64,000 nt of DNA from Natronogracilivirga saccharolytica (GTDB lineage: Bacteria; Bacteroidota; Rhodothermia; Balneolales; Natronogracilivirgulaceae): NCBI RefSeq assembly GCF_017921895.1, contig NZ_JAFIDN010000004.1:62001-126000 (forward strand). Direction: 5' to 3'. Within the stretch, counting starts at the first letter, position 1; each line of letters starts with the position of its first letter. Position numbers and translations under genes: made by a program. The notes below the pieces were generated by a model that had not been told where the DNA came from, made no database searches, and was given only the letters and a program-made list of their open reading frames with translations. Below are positions 35,478 through 45,122 of the stretch, piece by piece.

Positions 35478-38039
35478 CTATTCACCGTTTTTTCCTTCCT
35501 CTTCTTCGGTAATATTTTCTCCGTTTGGCGGTAATATGGTCAGCCTGGCCGACAGCGTTTTTCTTATATCGTCGATGTTTTTAGCCTTTGCCAGCAGGTT
35601 TCTTGTCTTCTTGTCACCCACAATTCTGGCCAGCCGGTTCAAAATAAGCAGATTGCGCTGCATACTCATGTGGGTCGGGCTGAGAAGGATGAACATTACC
35701 TTCACCGGTTCGCCGTATTTTTTTACATGAAATCCTTTTTCATTAATTGCCAGCAATAGCCGGGGCCGGTCAACGAAATGAGTGCTCAAGTGCTGAAGCA
35801 TCATGCCGGGCAGATCTCCGGGCAAATTGTCAGGATCAATGCTTTTAAGCTGGTGTGCAATTTGAGATGCAACATCAGATCGGTCCGGGAATAACCCCTT
35901 TACCAGATTTTCTATGGCAGAAGCATGGTTTGAATCGGCATCAGTAGCAATGTAAATCTGATTTGAAGTCATATCCGGTGTCAAAGGTGACTCATCCAGC
36001 CGGAGTATAGCCGTCGGATTGCTGTGATCCTCCACCTCGGCAGGATAGACAATAATCAGATTCTGCGGAGTCACCTTGCGGATGATCTGCCCGGGCAGGC
36101 GCTCAAAACTGGGCTGCCAGGCAATCGTCCCCCTCCGGGAACTGAACAAAATTACAAGATCGCTGTCAGCGTCATAAATATTGCTTATATCGTTGTATAC
36201 ATTATTCCAGTTCGAAACCAGCTTGTACTCGGCCTTTAGCTCCGGCTCCTGATTTTCAATAAACGGTTTCAGAATGGACTGGTTGCTCTCCATGCTCAGG
36301 ACAACTACTTTTGTGCCAAGCTGATTTATAAGCTTTTTGACTGTCTGAAAACTGTTGCCGAATCCCGGTTCATACTGTGCCATTGGCGGTAATACAAGAA
36401 TCGTCCGCTCGCAGGTGTTGATGGGCTGTTCGATCTTTGAAACGAGAATGGTTTCATCAGACTGATCCATCAGCTGATCCAGAACCGATCCGAAAATCCT
36501 TTGCCGTGCCGTGATAACTCCGTTCCAGCCTATCACGATGTCCGAAATTCGCAACTCCTTGGTAGCTCTGACAATGCCAGAGGCAATATTATAATCGACC
36601 CTTGTTACGGGAATAACCGGCACATCGGCGGCAGCAGCATGGACGACAGCATGACTCAGCAGCTTCTCTCCGGATGCAACATCGGCCTCGACACTCCGGG
36701 TCTCTCTGGCTACGGTAAGCGGGAAAATGGGCTCTGTGCTCTTGTTTCCGCGGATCATAATGGCAATGTCCATCAGAGCTTCGGATGTATCCGGGTTGGA
36801 CAGTGGCACCAGGATACGCTCTGGTGCATCTGAAACACTAAAAGAGGCCTTTTCTTCCTGAAGAACCAGCCGGCGGCCGTACAGATCAACCAGATAAGGG
36901 CCGACAAAGCAGCTGCTCATGATCAGAAGCACAACCGCATTTACGGCCATTTCATCGAAAAGTCCCAGATCAAATCCGATAAGCGTCACAGCAAGGGTCG
37001 CAGCAGCCTGCGGACTTGTAAGTCCCATCATGATCCATCCTTCTTCACTGGAAAACCGGAAATACAGCTGAACTGCTTTCGCAGCGGCATATTTTCCGAT
37101 CATAACCAGCAGGAAGAAAAGTAACGCGATGAGCCAGACTTCGATTGATACAAGAACCCGGAAATCAACAAGCATTCCGACCGAAATCAGGAAAAACGGT
37201 ATGAACAGCGCATTCCCGACAAATTGCACGCGGCTCATCAGAGTGCTGTTTTCGGGCACCAGACGGTTCATGGTAAGTCCGGCAAGAAAGGCTCCGATAA
37301 TGGCGGCAAGTCCGACCAGCTGTGCAAAATAGGCCGTAACAAACAAAACGGTGAGCAGAAAAACATACTCAATATTTGTCTGATCGCGTACATTGCGAAA
37401 AAACCAGCGGCCCAGCCTGGGTAGGGTAAAGACCACCACAACCAGGTACAACGTAACAAACCCGAGAAAGGTCAGCCAGAACGAAGCATCAAGTTCTCCG
37501 TGCATCGTAGCAGCTACGATGGCAAGTATGGTCAGTGACAACGCATCGGTGACAATGGTCGCACCAAGGCTCATGGTTACAGCGGTGTTTTTGCCGATAC
37601 CGAGCCTGTTTGCAATAGGATAGGCAAGCAGGGTGTGGGAACCCACAATAGCACCCAGCAGCAACGCGCTTTTTGTGGAATAGTCCAGAAGAGCCGGCGC
37701 CAGCAGCATGCTGCCGGCAAGAGGCAGGCCGAAGGAGATGATACCGAATGACAGGCTTCGCTCCCGGAATTTGCTGAATTTTTCCAGGTCGATCGAAATG
37801 CCGGCAATAAACATCAGATACAAAAGCCCCACCGTGCCGAGCAGAATGATCGTATCGTCCCGCTCCAGCAGGCCGAGAGCTCCCTGACCTACAAGAGCAC
37901 CGGCAAAAATCAAACCTACAATCGCCGGGACGCGAAGCTTGTCAGCGACGATCGGTACCGTCAGAATAATCACCATTACCAGTGCAAAAATCAGAACGGG
38001 ATCACTGAAAGGCAGGTCAAGAAAATCAAGGAAACTCAT
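35478..38039 (-). CDS. CPA2-type Na+(K+)/H+ antiporter with fused USP and EIIA-like domains
   Basis: An 853-residue protein. The first 400 residues are a monovalent cation:proton antiporter-2 membrane domain with about 12 helices (PIVADKLRVPAIVGLIFAG; LLGAIVGSHTLLAYPIANRLG; GAFLAGLTMNRLVPE). Residues of about 410-700 form two universal-stress-protein-like units (RILVPLSNPDTSEALMDIAI; TILVLPPMAQYEPGF). The last 130 residues resemble a PTS EIIA type 2 domain: PGMMLQH, then YGEPVKVMFILLSPTHMS and LLILNRLARIVGDKKTRNLL. The His750 of the first piece aligns with the EIIA phosphohistidine. It probably moves K+ or Na+ against H+ and is controlled by its tail. It converges with folD. Confidence 0.85.
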   Translation of the reverse strand: MSFLDFLDLPFSDPVLIFALVMVIILTVPIVADKLRVPAIVGLIFAGALVGQGALGLLERDDTIILLGTVGLLYLMFIAGISIDLEKFSKFRERSLSFGIISFGLPLAGSMLLAPALLDYSTKSALLLGAIVGSHTLLAYPIANRLGIGKNTAVTMSLGATIVTDALSLTILAIVAATMHGELDASFWLTFLGFVTLYLVVVVFTLPRLGRWFFRNVRDQTNIEYVFLLTVLFVTAYFAQLVGLAAIIGAFLAGLTMNRLVPENSTLMSRVQFVGNALFIPFFLISVGMLVDFRVLVSIEVWLIALLFFLLVMIGKYAAAKAVQLYFRFSSEEGWIMMGLTSPQAAATLAVTLIGFDLGLFDEMAVNAVVLLIMSSCFVGPYLVDLYGRRLVLQEEKASFSVSDAPERILVPLSNPDTSEALMDIAIMIRGNKSTEPIFPLTVARETRSVEADVASGEKLLSHAVVHAAAADVPVIPVTRVDYNIASGIVRATKELRISDIVIGWNGVITARQRIFGSVLDQLMDQSDETILVSKIEQPINTCERTILVLPPMAQYEPGFGNSFQTVKKLINQLGTKVVVLSMESNQSILKPFIENQEPELKAEYKLVSNWNNVYNDISNIYDADSDLVILFSSRRGTIAWQPSFERLPGQIIRKVTPQNLIIVYPAEVEDHSNPTAILRLDESPLTPDMTSNQIYIATDADSNHASAIENLVKGLFPDRSDVASQIAHQLKSIDPDNLPGDLPGMMLQHLSTHFVDRPRLLLAINEKGFHVKKYGEPVKVMFILLSPTHMSMQRNLLILNRLARIVGDKKTRNLLAKAKNIDDIRKTLSARLTILPPNGENITEEEEGKNGE

Positions 38040-38194
38040 TGAATCGTGTATGTGTAATTGCGGAGGTCATTCCACTGTCACGATCCGTTTCGGACCGCAT
38101 CCCCGGATGCCTTAACGTGAATACTTGCGGTAAACATAACAAGAATATACATCGTTGCATATCCGCACTGTCAGAATTTTTATTTTTTTTGAAA

Positions 38195-38220
38195 GGGGTG
38201 ACAGTATGCTGTCACACCCC
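38195..38220 (+). other. Hairpin in the leader of the unknown 120-residue gene
   Basis: The arms GGGGTGACAG and CTGTCACACCCC, with a TATG loop, form a strong stem with a two-base bulge. It lies about 52 bp before the start of the small gene at 38273 and after a T-rich stretch. It may be an RNA structure in the leader. It has no T run after it, so a terminator is unlikely. Confidence 0.4.
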
Positions 38221-38272
38221 CGGGTTAGATTATTACTGAACAAACATAATCAACCCGAATACGGAGGATATC

Positions 38273-38635
38273 ATGAATACCGCTTTAAGTCATTCCATAT
38301 TGAAACCAGACAACGCAGCCTCTCAAAACGTCATTCCGGAAGGTGAAAGGATGGCTTCACTGTCAGACGGAAGAAACAGCCGGCGGCTTTCACTCATTTT
38401 TGAAAGCCACACTCAGCAGGCCGATGTCTTTGACCTGATTGGCTGGAGTGACCTTCCTGACTCTTTAAAAATGGTTGTTCGAACTGATATGGAAGCTTAC
38501 CGGGATGAACTTCTGGGTCTTTACTCCACTTGTGACCGGAATGTTCAAAGAAGAAGAAAGTCCGTATCGTACTGGGTAAAAGCATACAGAGACGGGATCT
38601 GCTCGCTGCAGACGGCTGTATCGGCACTGTCGTAA
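38273..38635 (+). CDS. Small protein of unknown function
   Basis: A 120-residue protein that I do not recognise, without signal peptide or membrane helix. A very good ribosome-binding site (CGGAGGATATC) just before the ATG supports that it is translated. The C-terminal half is richer in Arg, Tyr and Leu (DMEAYRDELLGLYSTCDRNVQRRRKSVSYWVKAYRDG) and looks helical. It is alone on the plus strand, flanked by minus-strand genes, with a hairpin in its leader. It may be a lineage-specific gene. Confidence 0.65.
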   Translation: MNTALSHSILKPDNAASQNVIPEGERMASLSDGRNSRRLSLIFESHTQQADVFDLIGWSDLPDSLKMVVRTDMEAYRDELLGLYSTCDRNVQRRRKSVSYWVKAYRDGICSLQTAVSALS

Positions 38636-38749
38636 CTGCGCCTTTGTGATACCCGCTGTGATATACCTGGTAATATTGCATTCCAGTCTTTTTTCCAGCT
38701 TCTATGGACACGCTCTATGTGACACGGTTGAATAGTGTGCGGACGCAAA

Positions 38750-39802
38750 TCAGTGTCCGGCGACCACAAGCAACCTGAAAACCAGGGTTTCAAATCGTGT
38801 GGATCTGTAGTGCCGGCCGGAAAAGAAATAGCCTGTTCTGAAAAACAGACCGGACTTTCTGAGTTTTACTGCCATATTAAGCAAGTCCTTCTTTTTGGGA
38901 TTTGAAAGGGCATTGCCATAAACCTGCTGAAAGCTGGCAGCCTGGTCCAGTATATGTTTTACACTCCAGGATCTTTTTTGCAGTGCAATTGCACGGCGGC
39001 TCATCTGCTGCAGTATTCCGGTAGTTGCAGGGCTTGAACTGCGGTCGTGCCTTCGGAAAGTTATGGATGGATGTGAGTCATAGTAAATGTCACCGAAGGC
39101 GGATGCAACAAGATAGCACCACCAGTCGTGCATGATGATATGCTCTGAAACGTTGTTTCCGTAGCGGGAAAAGGCCATGGTCATCAGCTTTCGCAGCTCC
39201 GCGTTGATTACCATGGAGCAGCCGACAACCTGATTTTGCACCAGGGCATTGCCAAAACCGGTTCGTTTTGGCAGCGGACTCAGTTCGCGCACTGACGGAT
39301 CATCGGCCAGAGTCATCCATTGCCTGCAGTGGTATAAAAATGGTCCTTCTGCATTTGTGAGATCTTCCCGGCTTGATTGATTCTTCTGAGTGGAGGCACG
39401 ATGTGTACTCAGCGCCGAGGCTGCACGCGTCAGCTTATCCGGATGCCAGACATCATCCTGGTCACAGAACGCAAATCCGTCATACCCGCTTTCTGCCGCA
39501 TCGGCAAGGGTAAAAAAGCTGGACGTTACTCCGATATTCTCTCCCTGAATGAAAAAAATCCGGTTTCTCCGGTCTGTATCTTCAAGCCTTTTTTTAAATT
39601 TTCTGATCAGGGATACGGTATTGTCATGGGACCCATCGTCTCTGACCCATAGGTCCCAGCTTTCAAACTCCTGGTGCAGCAAACTGTCAAGAAGTTCTTC
39701 GATATATTGTTCTCCGTTATATGTAGAAAGAAGAACGGCTATTTTCACATCCTTCGGACCGGTTTCAGGATGATTCTTTGATGTAGATGCGTGTGCAGGC
39801 AT
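38750..39802 (-). CDS. Glycosyltransferase family 2 (rhamnosyltransferase-like)
   Basis: A 350-residue GT-A enzyme. Visible are the nucleotide-binding start KIAVLLSTYNGEQYIEELLDSLLHQEF, the WVRDDGSHDNT strand and the metal-binding CDQDDVWHPDKL (DxD type). The C-terminal part MHDWWCYLVASAFG is typical of rhamnosyltransferase-like GT2 proteins. It probably adds a sugar to the surface glycan in the cytoplasm. It is the last gene of a five-gene operon and starts 3 bp after the stop of the double GT4 gene, so translation is coupled. Confidence 0.88.
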   Translation of the reverse strand: MPAHASTSKNHPETGPKDVKIAVLLSTYNGEQYIEELLDSLLHQEFESWDLWVRDDGSHDNTVSLIRKFKKRLEDTDRRNRIFFIQGENIGVTSSFFTLADAAESGYDGFAFCDQDDVWHPDKLTRAASALSTHRASTQKNQSSREDLTNAEGPFLYHCRQWMTLADDPSVRELSPLPKRTGFGNALVQNQVVGCSMVINAELRKLMTMAFSRYGNNVSEHIIMHDWWCYLVASAFGDIYYDSHPSITFRRHDRSSSPATTGILQQMSRRAIALQKRSWSVKHILDQAASFQQVYGNALSNPKKKDLLNMAVKLRKSGLFFRTGYFFSGRHYRSTRFETLVFRLLVVAGH

Positions 39803-39805
39803 AAT

Positions 39806-42304
39806 TCAAACGTTAACAGCTGATGTAATGACCTGCTCAATATCCCGGACATAGGCTTCAGCCGTAAATTTCTGTTGTGCATATTTTCGGGCATTGGTAA
39901 CCACGCGTTCATGATACCCGGGATCTTCTGAAAGTTTTTTGATTTGCTGCGCCAGGCTTGCCGCATCCCCGCTCCGGTAAATCAGCCCTGTTTCACCATC
40001 CGAAACCACCTCAGGCATGGCTCCGGCATCGGAGCTGACCACTGCGCAGCCTGACAGCATTGCTTCCACAGCAGAGCGGCCAAATGTCTCAATACGTGAG
40101 GTGACCAGCAGCATATCAGCCCCGGAATAAATATCATTAACGCTGGTTTTGTGTCCTGCCAGTGTTACGTACTCCTCCAGACTCATCGACCGGATATGAT
40201 TTTTCAGTTTTGCTACCGTCGCACGGTCACCGCTGCCGTAAATGGTCAGTGCAATCTGCAATCCCTGTTTGTGCAAAATAGAGACAGCTTCCAATGCCTC
40301 TGCATGATTCTTTGCTTCGTTGATCCCGCCGGCCATTACAAGTTTCCATGGGCGCTTTTGGGATTTATCCGCCGGACTTCCGGCTTCCCGGGAGCTTCCC
40401 GCTGTTCTCTGGCTGATGCAGTCAAAGTTGACTCCGGCAGCATCTTCAAACTCGCGATAATCAAAACCGTTGTATACAACATGAAGTTCTGGTCCGGAAT
40501 GCAGTTCTGGATCGGATTTGGGCGAATCATTAGTCCTGGCAGCACCAGTTGTTGATTTCAACATGGTATCAAGCTCCCCCGCAAGAAAACGGGAATTACT
40601 GATAATGTGGCCGGTCGAAGCTCTTATGTAATTCATGGCTTTTCTTGTTCCGGCATCAAACAAGCCGAATCGAAAATCGGGGTTGCCGGGCAGTTCACGG
40701 GCATGCCAGATGTGCGGGATAGTTCGTTTTTGTAATCCGGACAACTCTGCTGCCATCATTGCCCCCACAGGTGTACTCAGACTGTTGGTGTAGACAAGGT
40801 CCGGATCCCATGCTTCCGCTTCACGCACCATCTGTTTTTTTTGAATCCGGTTGTTCAGGCTTCTTGCAAAACCTGCAAGACGGACATATCTGCTGCCGAT
40901 CCAGCGGGAGTAGGGGATGACCCGGTAGCCGATGCCCCGGCTTTCCAGCTCTGCAGCCAGCCCGCTTTTCTCCGGCAGAAATACAAGCAAATCATACATT
41001 TTTCTCCGCTGAAGACCTGTAAGGAGCTCAAGAAGCGAGCGCTCAGCACCATATAATCCTCCACTGTGCGAGATGAACAGAAGGCGGGGTTTCTTTGCCG
41101 TGCCGCCAGGCTTCTTAACTGTAGCGGGGCCGGACACGCCCCGGATGACATTTCGGTAAATTTCTGCCAGCCGCTGTCCCTGAACCGAAGCATTGAATTG
41201 CGACTCGATATGCCTGCGTGATTTGCTGCCGAACTCTTTCCATTTTTCAGGATGCCTGATCAGGTATTCAAGGTGCTGCGCGAGGCTGTCAGCATCCCGT
41301 TCTTCAGAAAGCAAACCATTGGTACCATGCTTTATAACTTGTGGAATGTCACAATGATTTGAACTAACAGCGGGCATTCCGGATGCCGCCATTTCTATCA
41401 GTGAAACCGGAGCCCCGCCCTCACTGTCGCCATCGTCAGCCGTCAGACTGGGAGCAAGATAAATGTGATGATCAAGGGCAAGACGGGTAAGATCGCCGGC
41501 AGTAATGAATCCTTTCAGCGTAATTCTGTCAGCCAGTTTTGAATCAGCAGTATACTTCAGAATCTTCTTTTTCTCCTCAGCAGAAACCTCATCTCCGGTT
41601 TCATCACCAACCAGGGTAATCCTGAAATCAAACCGTCCGGCCAGCTTTTCCAGCGCTTTAAGCCCGTATTGAAATCCTTTTTTTGGCCGAAACGCAGCCG
41701 CCATGAGAATTTTAACTGGCTCATTTTCTTCAAGACTCCTCGGCTGATACGGAATCGCATCCAGATCAACACCAAGCCGGTGAACAGCAACACGGTTTTC
41801 CGGACAACCAAGGGAAACCACCTTTTCGGCCATAAACGGCCCTTCGCACAAAACAAGATCAATATGGCGGAACATATCGCGGTAACGCGATCTCCACTTC
41901 GGGTTCACCTTTGGAAGATGATCAACATCCTGCCCGTAAAATGTGACGATGTGTTTCATCTGCTTCACGTTATGTGCATTAAACAAGCGAAGCACCTTAT
42001 GGTTTTTCCATCCGACCGGACCAAAATGTGAGTGCAGAATGCCCGGACCAAGCTTGCGGCACATCCGGTATGTATAGAGATGATAATCCGCATGTCTGAA
42101 CAGCCGGGTGGTGATTTTTGAGCGTTTTGAAGCCGGCCCGGAAAGTGAATGGATATTCGGCAGGTTGAATTGATCCTCGTTCAGAGTCTCCTTGCAGATA
42201 ATGTGGCTGGTTATATCATCGGGAAGGGAACGCACCTGCTGATACAACCAGGTCTGCGTCTGGGGAAGCCATACCGGAAAACTGTGTGCTGCAGTTATTG
42301 TCAT
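39806..42304 (-). CDS. Double GT4 glycosyltransferase (two fused GT-B enzymes)
   Basis: An 832-residue protein with two GT4 glycosyltransferase units in one chain. The first (1-390) resembles WcaL/AmsK-type enzymes, with PVKILMAAAFRPKKGFQYGLKAL and the EGGAPVSLIEMAASGMPAVSS donor-site motif. The second (about 410-832) begins with PRLLFISHSGGLYGAERSLLELL and has WKLVMAGGINEAKNHAEALEAV and TFGRSAVEAMLSGCAVVSSDAGAMPEV. The units have different sequences, so this is a fusion, not a recent duplication. The operon places it between the flippase and the GT2 gene. It may add two sugars in sequence. Confidence 0.87.
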   Translation of the reverse strand: MTITAAHSFPVWLPQTQTWLYQQVRSLPDDITSHIICKETLNEDQFNLPNIHSLSGPASKRSKITTRLFRHADYHLYTYRMCRKLGPGILHSHFGPVGWKNHKVLRLFNAHNVKQMKHIVTFYGQDVDHLPKVNPKWRSRYRDMFRHIDLVLCEGPFMAEKVVSLGCPENRVAVHRLGVDLDAIPYQPRSLEENEPVKILMAAAFRPKKGFQYGLKALEKLAGRFDFRITLVGDETGDEVSAEEKKKILKYTADSKLADRITLKGFITAGDLTRLALDHHIYLAPSLTADDGDSEGGAPVSLIEMAASGMPAVSSNHCDIPQVIKHGTNGLLSEERDADSLAQHLEYLIRHPEKWKEFGSKSRRHIESQFNASVQGQRLAEIYRNVIRGVSGPATVKKPGGTAKKPRLLFISHSGGLYGAERSLLELLTGLQRRKMYDLLVFLPEKSGLAAELESRGIGYRVIPYSRWIGSRYVRLAGFARSLNNRIQKKQMVREAEAWDPDLVYTNSLSTPVGAMMAAELSGLQKRTIPHIWHARELPGNPDFRFGLFDAGTRKAMNYIRASTGHIISNSRFLAGELDTMLKSTTGAARTNDSPKSDPELHSGPELHVVYNGFDYREFEDAAGVNFDCISQRTAGSSREAGSPADKSQKRPWKLVMAGGINEAKNHAEALEAVSILHKQGLQIALTIYGSGDRATVAKLKNHIRSMSLEEYVTLAGHKTSVNDIYSGADMLLVTSRIETFGRSAVEAMLSGCAVVSSDAGAMPEVVSDGETGLIYRSGDAASLAQQIKKLSEDPGYHERVVTNARKYAQQKFTAEAYVRDIEQVITSAVNV

Positions 42305-42318
42305 ATTTTCGAATTACG

Positions 42319-43881
42319 CTAAGAGCCATGACCATCTTTCCGGACAGCCTGCCAGAACTCCCGTACTGAACCGGACTGATATCTCCAGAATAACGGAATG
42401 TAAGTGATCAGGAATACTGCGGCAATGGCCAATATCATTGCCAGATCATACATCATACTTCCATCCGCCCGGAACAGACCATATTGCCAGGCATCATAGA
42501 GCCGGGTCAGGACAGCCGAAACAGGCACATCACCCCGCATCCATCCGGTGACATCCCAGACGTTACTGATCACATTTTTTATTATAAATGTCAGCAAAAA
42601 GGGGACGATCAGCAGAGGCACAAAGAGTTTCATTTCGGAAAAAAGCCGGGAGAAGGTCAGTCCGATAATCCGGTTTACCAGAAGCCATTGCCCGATCCCG
42701 AGGTACAGCAGGTTCGCTGCAATATAAAGAGTCAGCAGCACAAATACAGAGTATTGCGCACCAATGAGATAAACTGCTGTCGTAACTACAGCGGCAGCCA
42801 GGTTCCAGTAAAAGGCCAGCTTCGCCTTGCCCTTGCTCAGCAGAATATTGCCGCTTGGATTCCCCATCATTCTGAGTACACCAACCAGCGCCATCAGAGG
42901 CATAAGCTGCGCGGTGAGCAGCCAGCCATCCCCGAAAAGAAACGGAACCAGCCAGGGAGCCGAAAGCGAAACAATGATAAAAAACGGCATCATCAGTGAC
43001 ACAATACCGCTGACGAGTTTGATATATCCGTTACGAAGCACGGAATGGTCTTCCTGACGGGCTGCAAATACCGGCAGTGCTACCCTGTTGAGCAACGGAC
43101 TCAGCCGGGATATCGGAAACAGTACCACCTGGTAGGCAATATGATAGGCACCCAGAATTTCCGGACCGAAAAACCGGCCGATAATCAGATGATCGATCCG
43201 CATCGAGTAGATGTTCAGGCCACGCTCTCCCATTTGGTAAAGCCCGAACCGGATATGTTCCCAGACCTCACCGGGTGAAAAGCAGAATGACGGTTTCCAT
43301 TTGCGCATTTCAACTGCCATATAGATCGCCGTCAGTATGCCGGCTGTGACAATATGCGACCAGATAAGCGAATACACGCCCCACCCGGCCAGTGCCAGAC
43401 CCGTGGCTGTGGCAAATCCGGCAACGGCAGCCGTGGTTTCGGCAATCGTAATCTTTTTGAAGTCAAGATTTTTGCGTATCAGCACTTCAAAAAGGGCGCC
43501 GGCGGCATAAATTGGAAGGATGATTCCGCCCAGCTGCAGCAGCTGCCGCACTTCCGGCTCACCGTAAAATGTGGCAAAGAACGGAGCTGTCAGAAGTACG
43601 ATGAGATAGAGTGCCGAACCGGCAAGAATATTGATCCAGAACAGGGTAGAAAGCTGACGAGACGACTGGTTTCGAAAGTGGATGACGGCATTGCTTGTCC
43701 CGCCATCCGCAAATATCCGGCCGATACTGATAATGACCATCGCCATGGCCAGCAGTCCGAAATCACCGGGTTCCAGAATTCTCGCCAGGGCGATATACTT
43801 CAGCAGCTCCAGCCCGTTCGATATCATCCCCGAAAGACCGCTCCATCCGGCACCCCTGTAAGCTTTTTGCTGCAGGCTCAT
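42319..43881 (-). CDS. Wzx-type polysaccharide flippase (MOP superfamily)
   Basis: A 520-residue integral membrane protein with about 12-14 helices. The start MSLQQKAYRGAGWSGLSGMISNGLELLKYIALARILEPGDFGLLAMA is typical of lipopolysaccharide/polysaccharide flippases of the WzxC type. It should flip the lipid-linked glycan unit across the inner membrane. Its start codon overlaps the stop of the acyltransferase gene by one base (TAATG), and it ends 14 bp before the double GT4 gene. Confidence 0.88.
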   Translation of the reverse strand: MSLQQKAYRGAGWSGLSGMISNGLELLKYIALARILEPGDFGLLAMAMVIISIGRIFADGGTSNAVIHFRNQSSRQLSTLFWINILAGSALYLIVLLTAPFFATFYGEPEVRQLLQLGGIILPIYAAGALFEVLIRKNLDFKKITIAETTAAVAGFATATGLALAGWGVYSLIWSHIVTAGILTAIYMAVEMRKWKPSFCFSPGEVWEHIRFGLYQMGERGLNIYSMRIDHLIIGRFFGPEILGAYHIAYQVVLFPISRLSPLLNRVALPVFAARQEDHSVLRNGYIKLVSGIVSLMMPFFIIVSLSAPWLVPFLFGDGWLLTAQLMPLMALVGVLRMMGNPSGNILLSKGKAKLAFYWNLAAAVVTTAVYLIGAQYSVFVLLTLYIAANLLYLGIGQWLLVNRIIGLTFSRLFSEMKLFVPLLIVPFLLTFIIKNVISNVWDVTGWMRGDVPVSAVLTRLYDAWQYGLFRADGSMMYDLAMILAIAAVFLITYIPLFWRYQSGSVREFWQAVRKDGHGS

Positions 43882-45122
43882 TACCCGGACCTCCGTGGTC
43901 TGAAGGTGAGTCTTCGCACGGCACGTTTCATTATTGACGCCAATCCTCCGATTGCCGGATAAGCCAGCAACCTTGTCAAACCAGAAGTTTTTTCCAGTAC
44001 AGGTGAGTCAGCGGCAACGGCACCAAAACTTTTTTTAAACTGCTCCACACCGGAAATGTTCTGACTGGGATTGAAATCAAACCACATATCACCCGTCTCG
44101 CAAGACCGTGCAATCAGCCTGGCCATCAGCAAATTCATTGCCCGCAATTTCCGCCCCTCCGGACCCGAGCAACCGTGCCAGTATGCCGTGTGCCGGTTGC
44201 CGCGCAAAACAATAACACCCGCAACAACATCACCCTCAAAATCGGCAAGCCACATTTCCGCCCCGGAATTACTTCCGGTTTTATCGCGTCGAGCATTATT
44301 TCCGGTATTTGAGAAAACGGGATCAAACGTGTCAGCGGCAGATTGTACGTTTCCATTGCCGGAAAATTGATCTGCAAGCAATATGGAAAACATTTCCCGC
44401 CCGTATACATGGGAGGGAGGGGGGTCCCAGTTCCTGATGGTTTGCAGGTATAATTGGTAATACGTATCCAGGTCTTTTTCCCCGGATGCCCGTCGGATAC
44501 TTACGCCGGCCTCCTCCGCCTTCTGTATTTTTCGCTTCATGGCACCGCGTCCATGCATCCACGACTGGCGGATGACATCAAAACCTTCTGAACAGTCAAG
44601 TACATGTGACCGGTCCGGCCGGATCTGCAGACCTGCCATTTCCTTTTCAGCCGGAAATGACGCATCAGCCGCAGCGGAACCGTAGCCCAGTTTTTTATCC
44701 GGATATTCCTTTCCGGAAAGCGACCTGATGCTCCCGTCAGAATAAAAGGGAAATAATCGCATGACCAGGGATCCGAATTGCTCGGCTGTGTTCCTGATCA
44801 GAACAGTTTCTTCACTGCGGCTCAACTCTTCTCCGTCGCCTGCAAGCCAGCTTCCGTACGTTCCGCCCGGTGCGGCATGCATGATATTGCCTGTTCCGGC
44901 GGCATACCGCTGCCTGCTGATGGGAAACAGCACACGTTTGCCGGATGGTAATTGCGCAATCCAGGGTTCAGGCTGATATGCTCCGTTGGTGTACCTGGTC
45001 CATATATCAGCCCACTGCGGAGACTGGGAAAAGGATGCCACATTTGTACTTCTGAAAAAATCATTCCATTCACGGGTATCCGATGGTGAAAAACGAACTC
45101 GGTCTGTGACGGAACGGCTCAT
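43881..45122 (-). CDS. FemAB/GNAT-like acyltransferase in glycan operon
   Basis: A 413-residue protein with the N-terminal FemAB-type pattern (FSQSPQWADIWTRY...) and a C-terminal GNAT_6/BioF2-like domain (WMHGRGAMKRKIQKAEEAGVSIRR; WLADFEGDVVAGVIVLRGNRHTAYWHGCSG; LLMARLIARSCETGDMWFDFNPSQ). It lacks a signal peptide. Such proteins transfer acyl or aminoacyl groups to amino groups. Directly after wecE it may acylate the new sugar amine, as WecD does in E. coli; the fold differs from WecD, so this is inference. It overlaps wecE by 4 bp (ATGA). Confidence 0.75.
   Translation of the reverse strand: MSRSVTDRVRFSPSDTREWNDFFRSTNVASFSQSPQWADIWTRYTNGAYQPEPWIAQLPSGKRVLFPISRQRYAAGTGNIMHAAPGGTYGSWLAGDGEELSRSEETVLIRNTAEQFGSLVMRLFPFYSDGSIRSLSGKEYPDKKLGYGSAAADASFPAEKEMAGLQIRPDRSHVLDCSEGFDVIRQSWMHGRGAMKRKIQKAEEAGVSIRRASGEKDLDTYYQLYLQTIRNWDPPPSHVYGREMFSILLADQFSGNGNVQSAADTFDPVFSNTGNNARRDKTGSNSGAEMWLADFEGDVVAGVIVLRGNRHTAYWHGCSGPEGRKLRAMNLLMARLIARSCETGDMWFDFNPSQNISGVEQFKKSFGAVAADSPVLEKTSGLTRLLAYPAIGGLASIMKRAVRRLTFRPRRSG

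Noticed and set aside
43354-43962. 202-codon open frame on the plus strand
   Set aside because: Antisense to the flippase gene and crosses into the acyltransferase gene; low-complexity composition.
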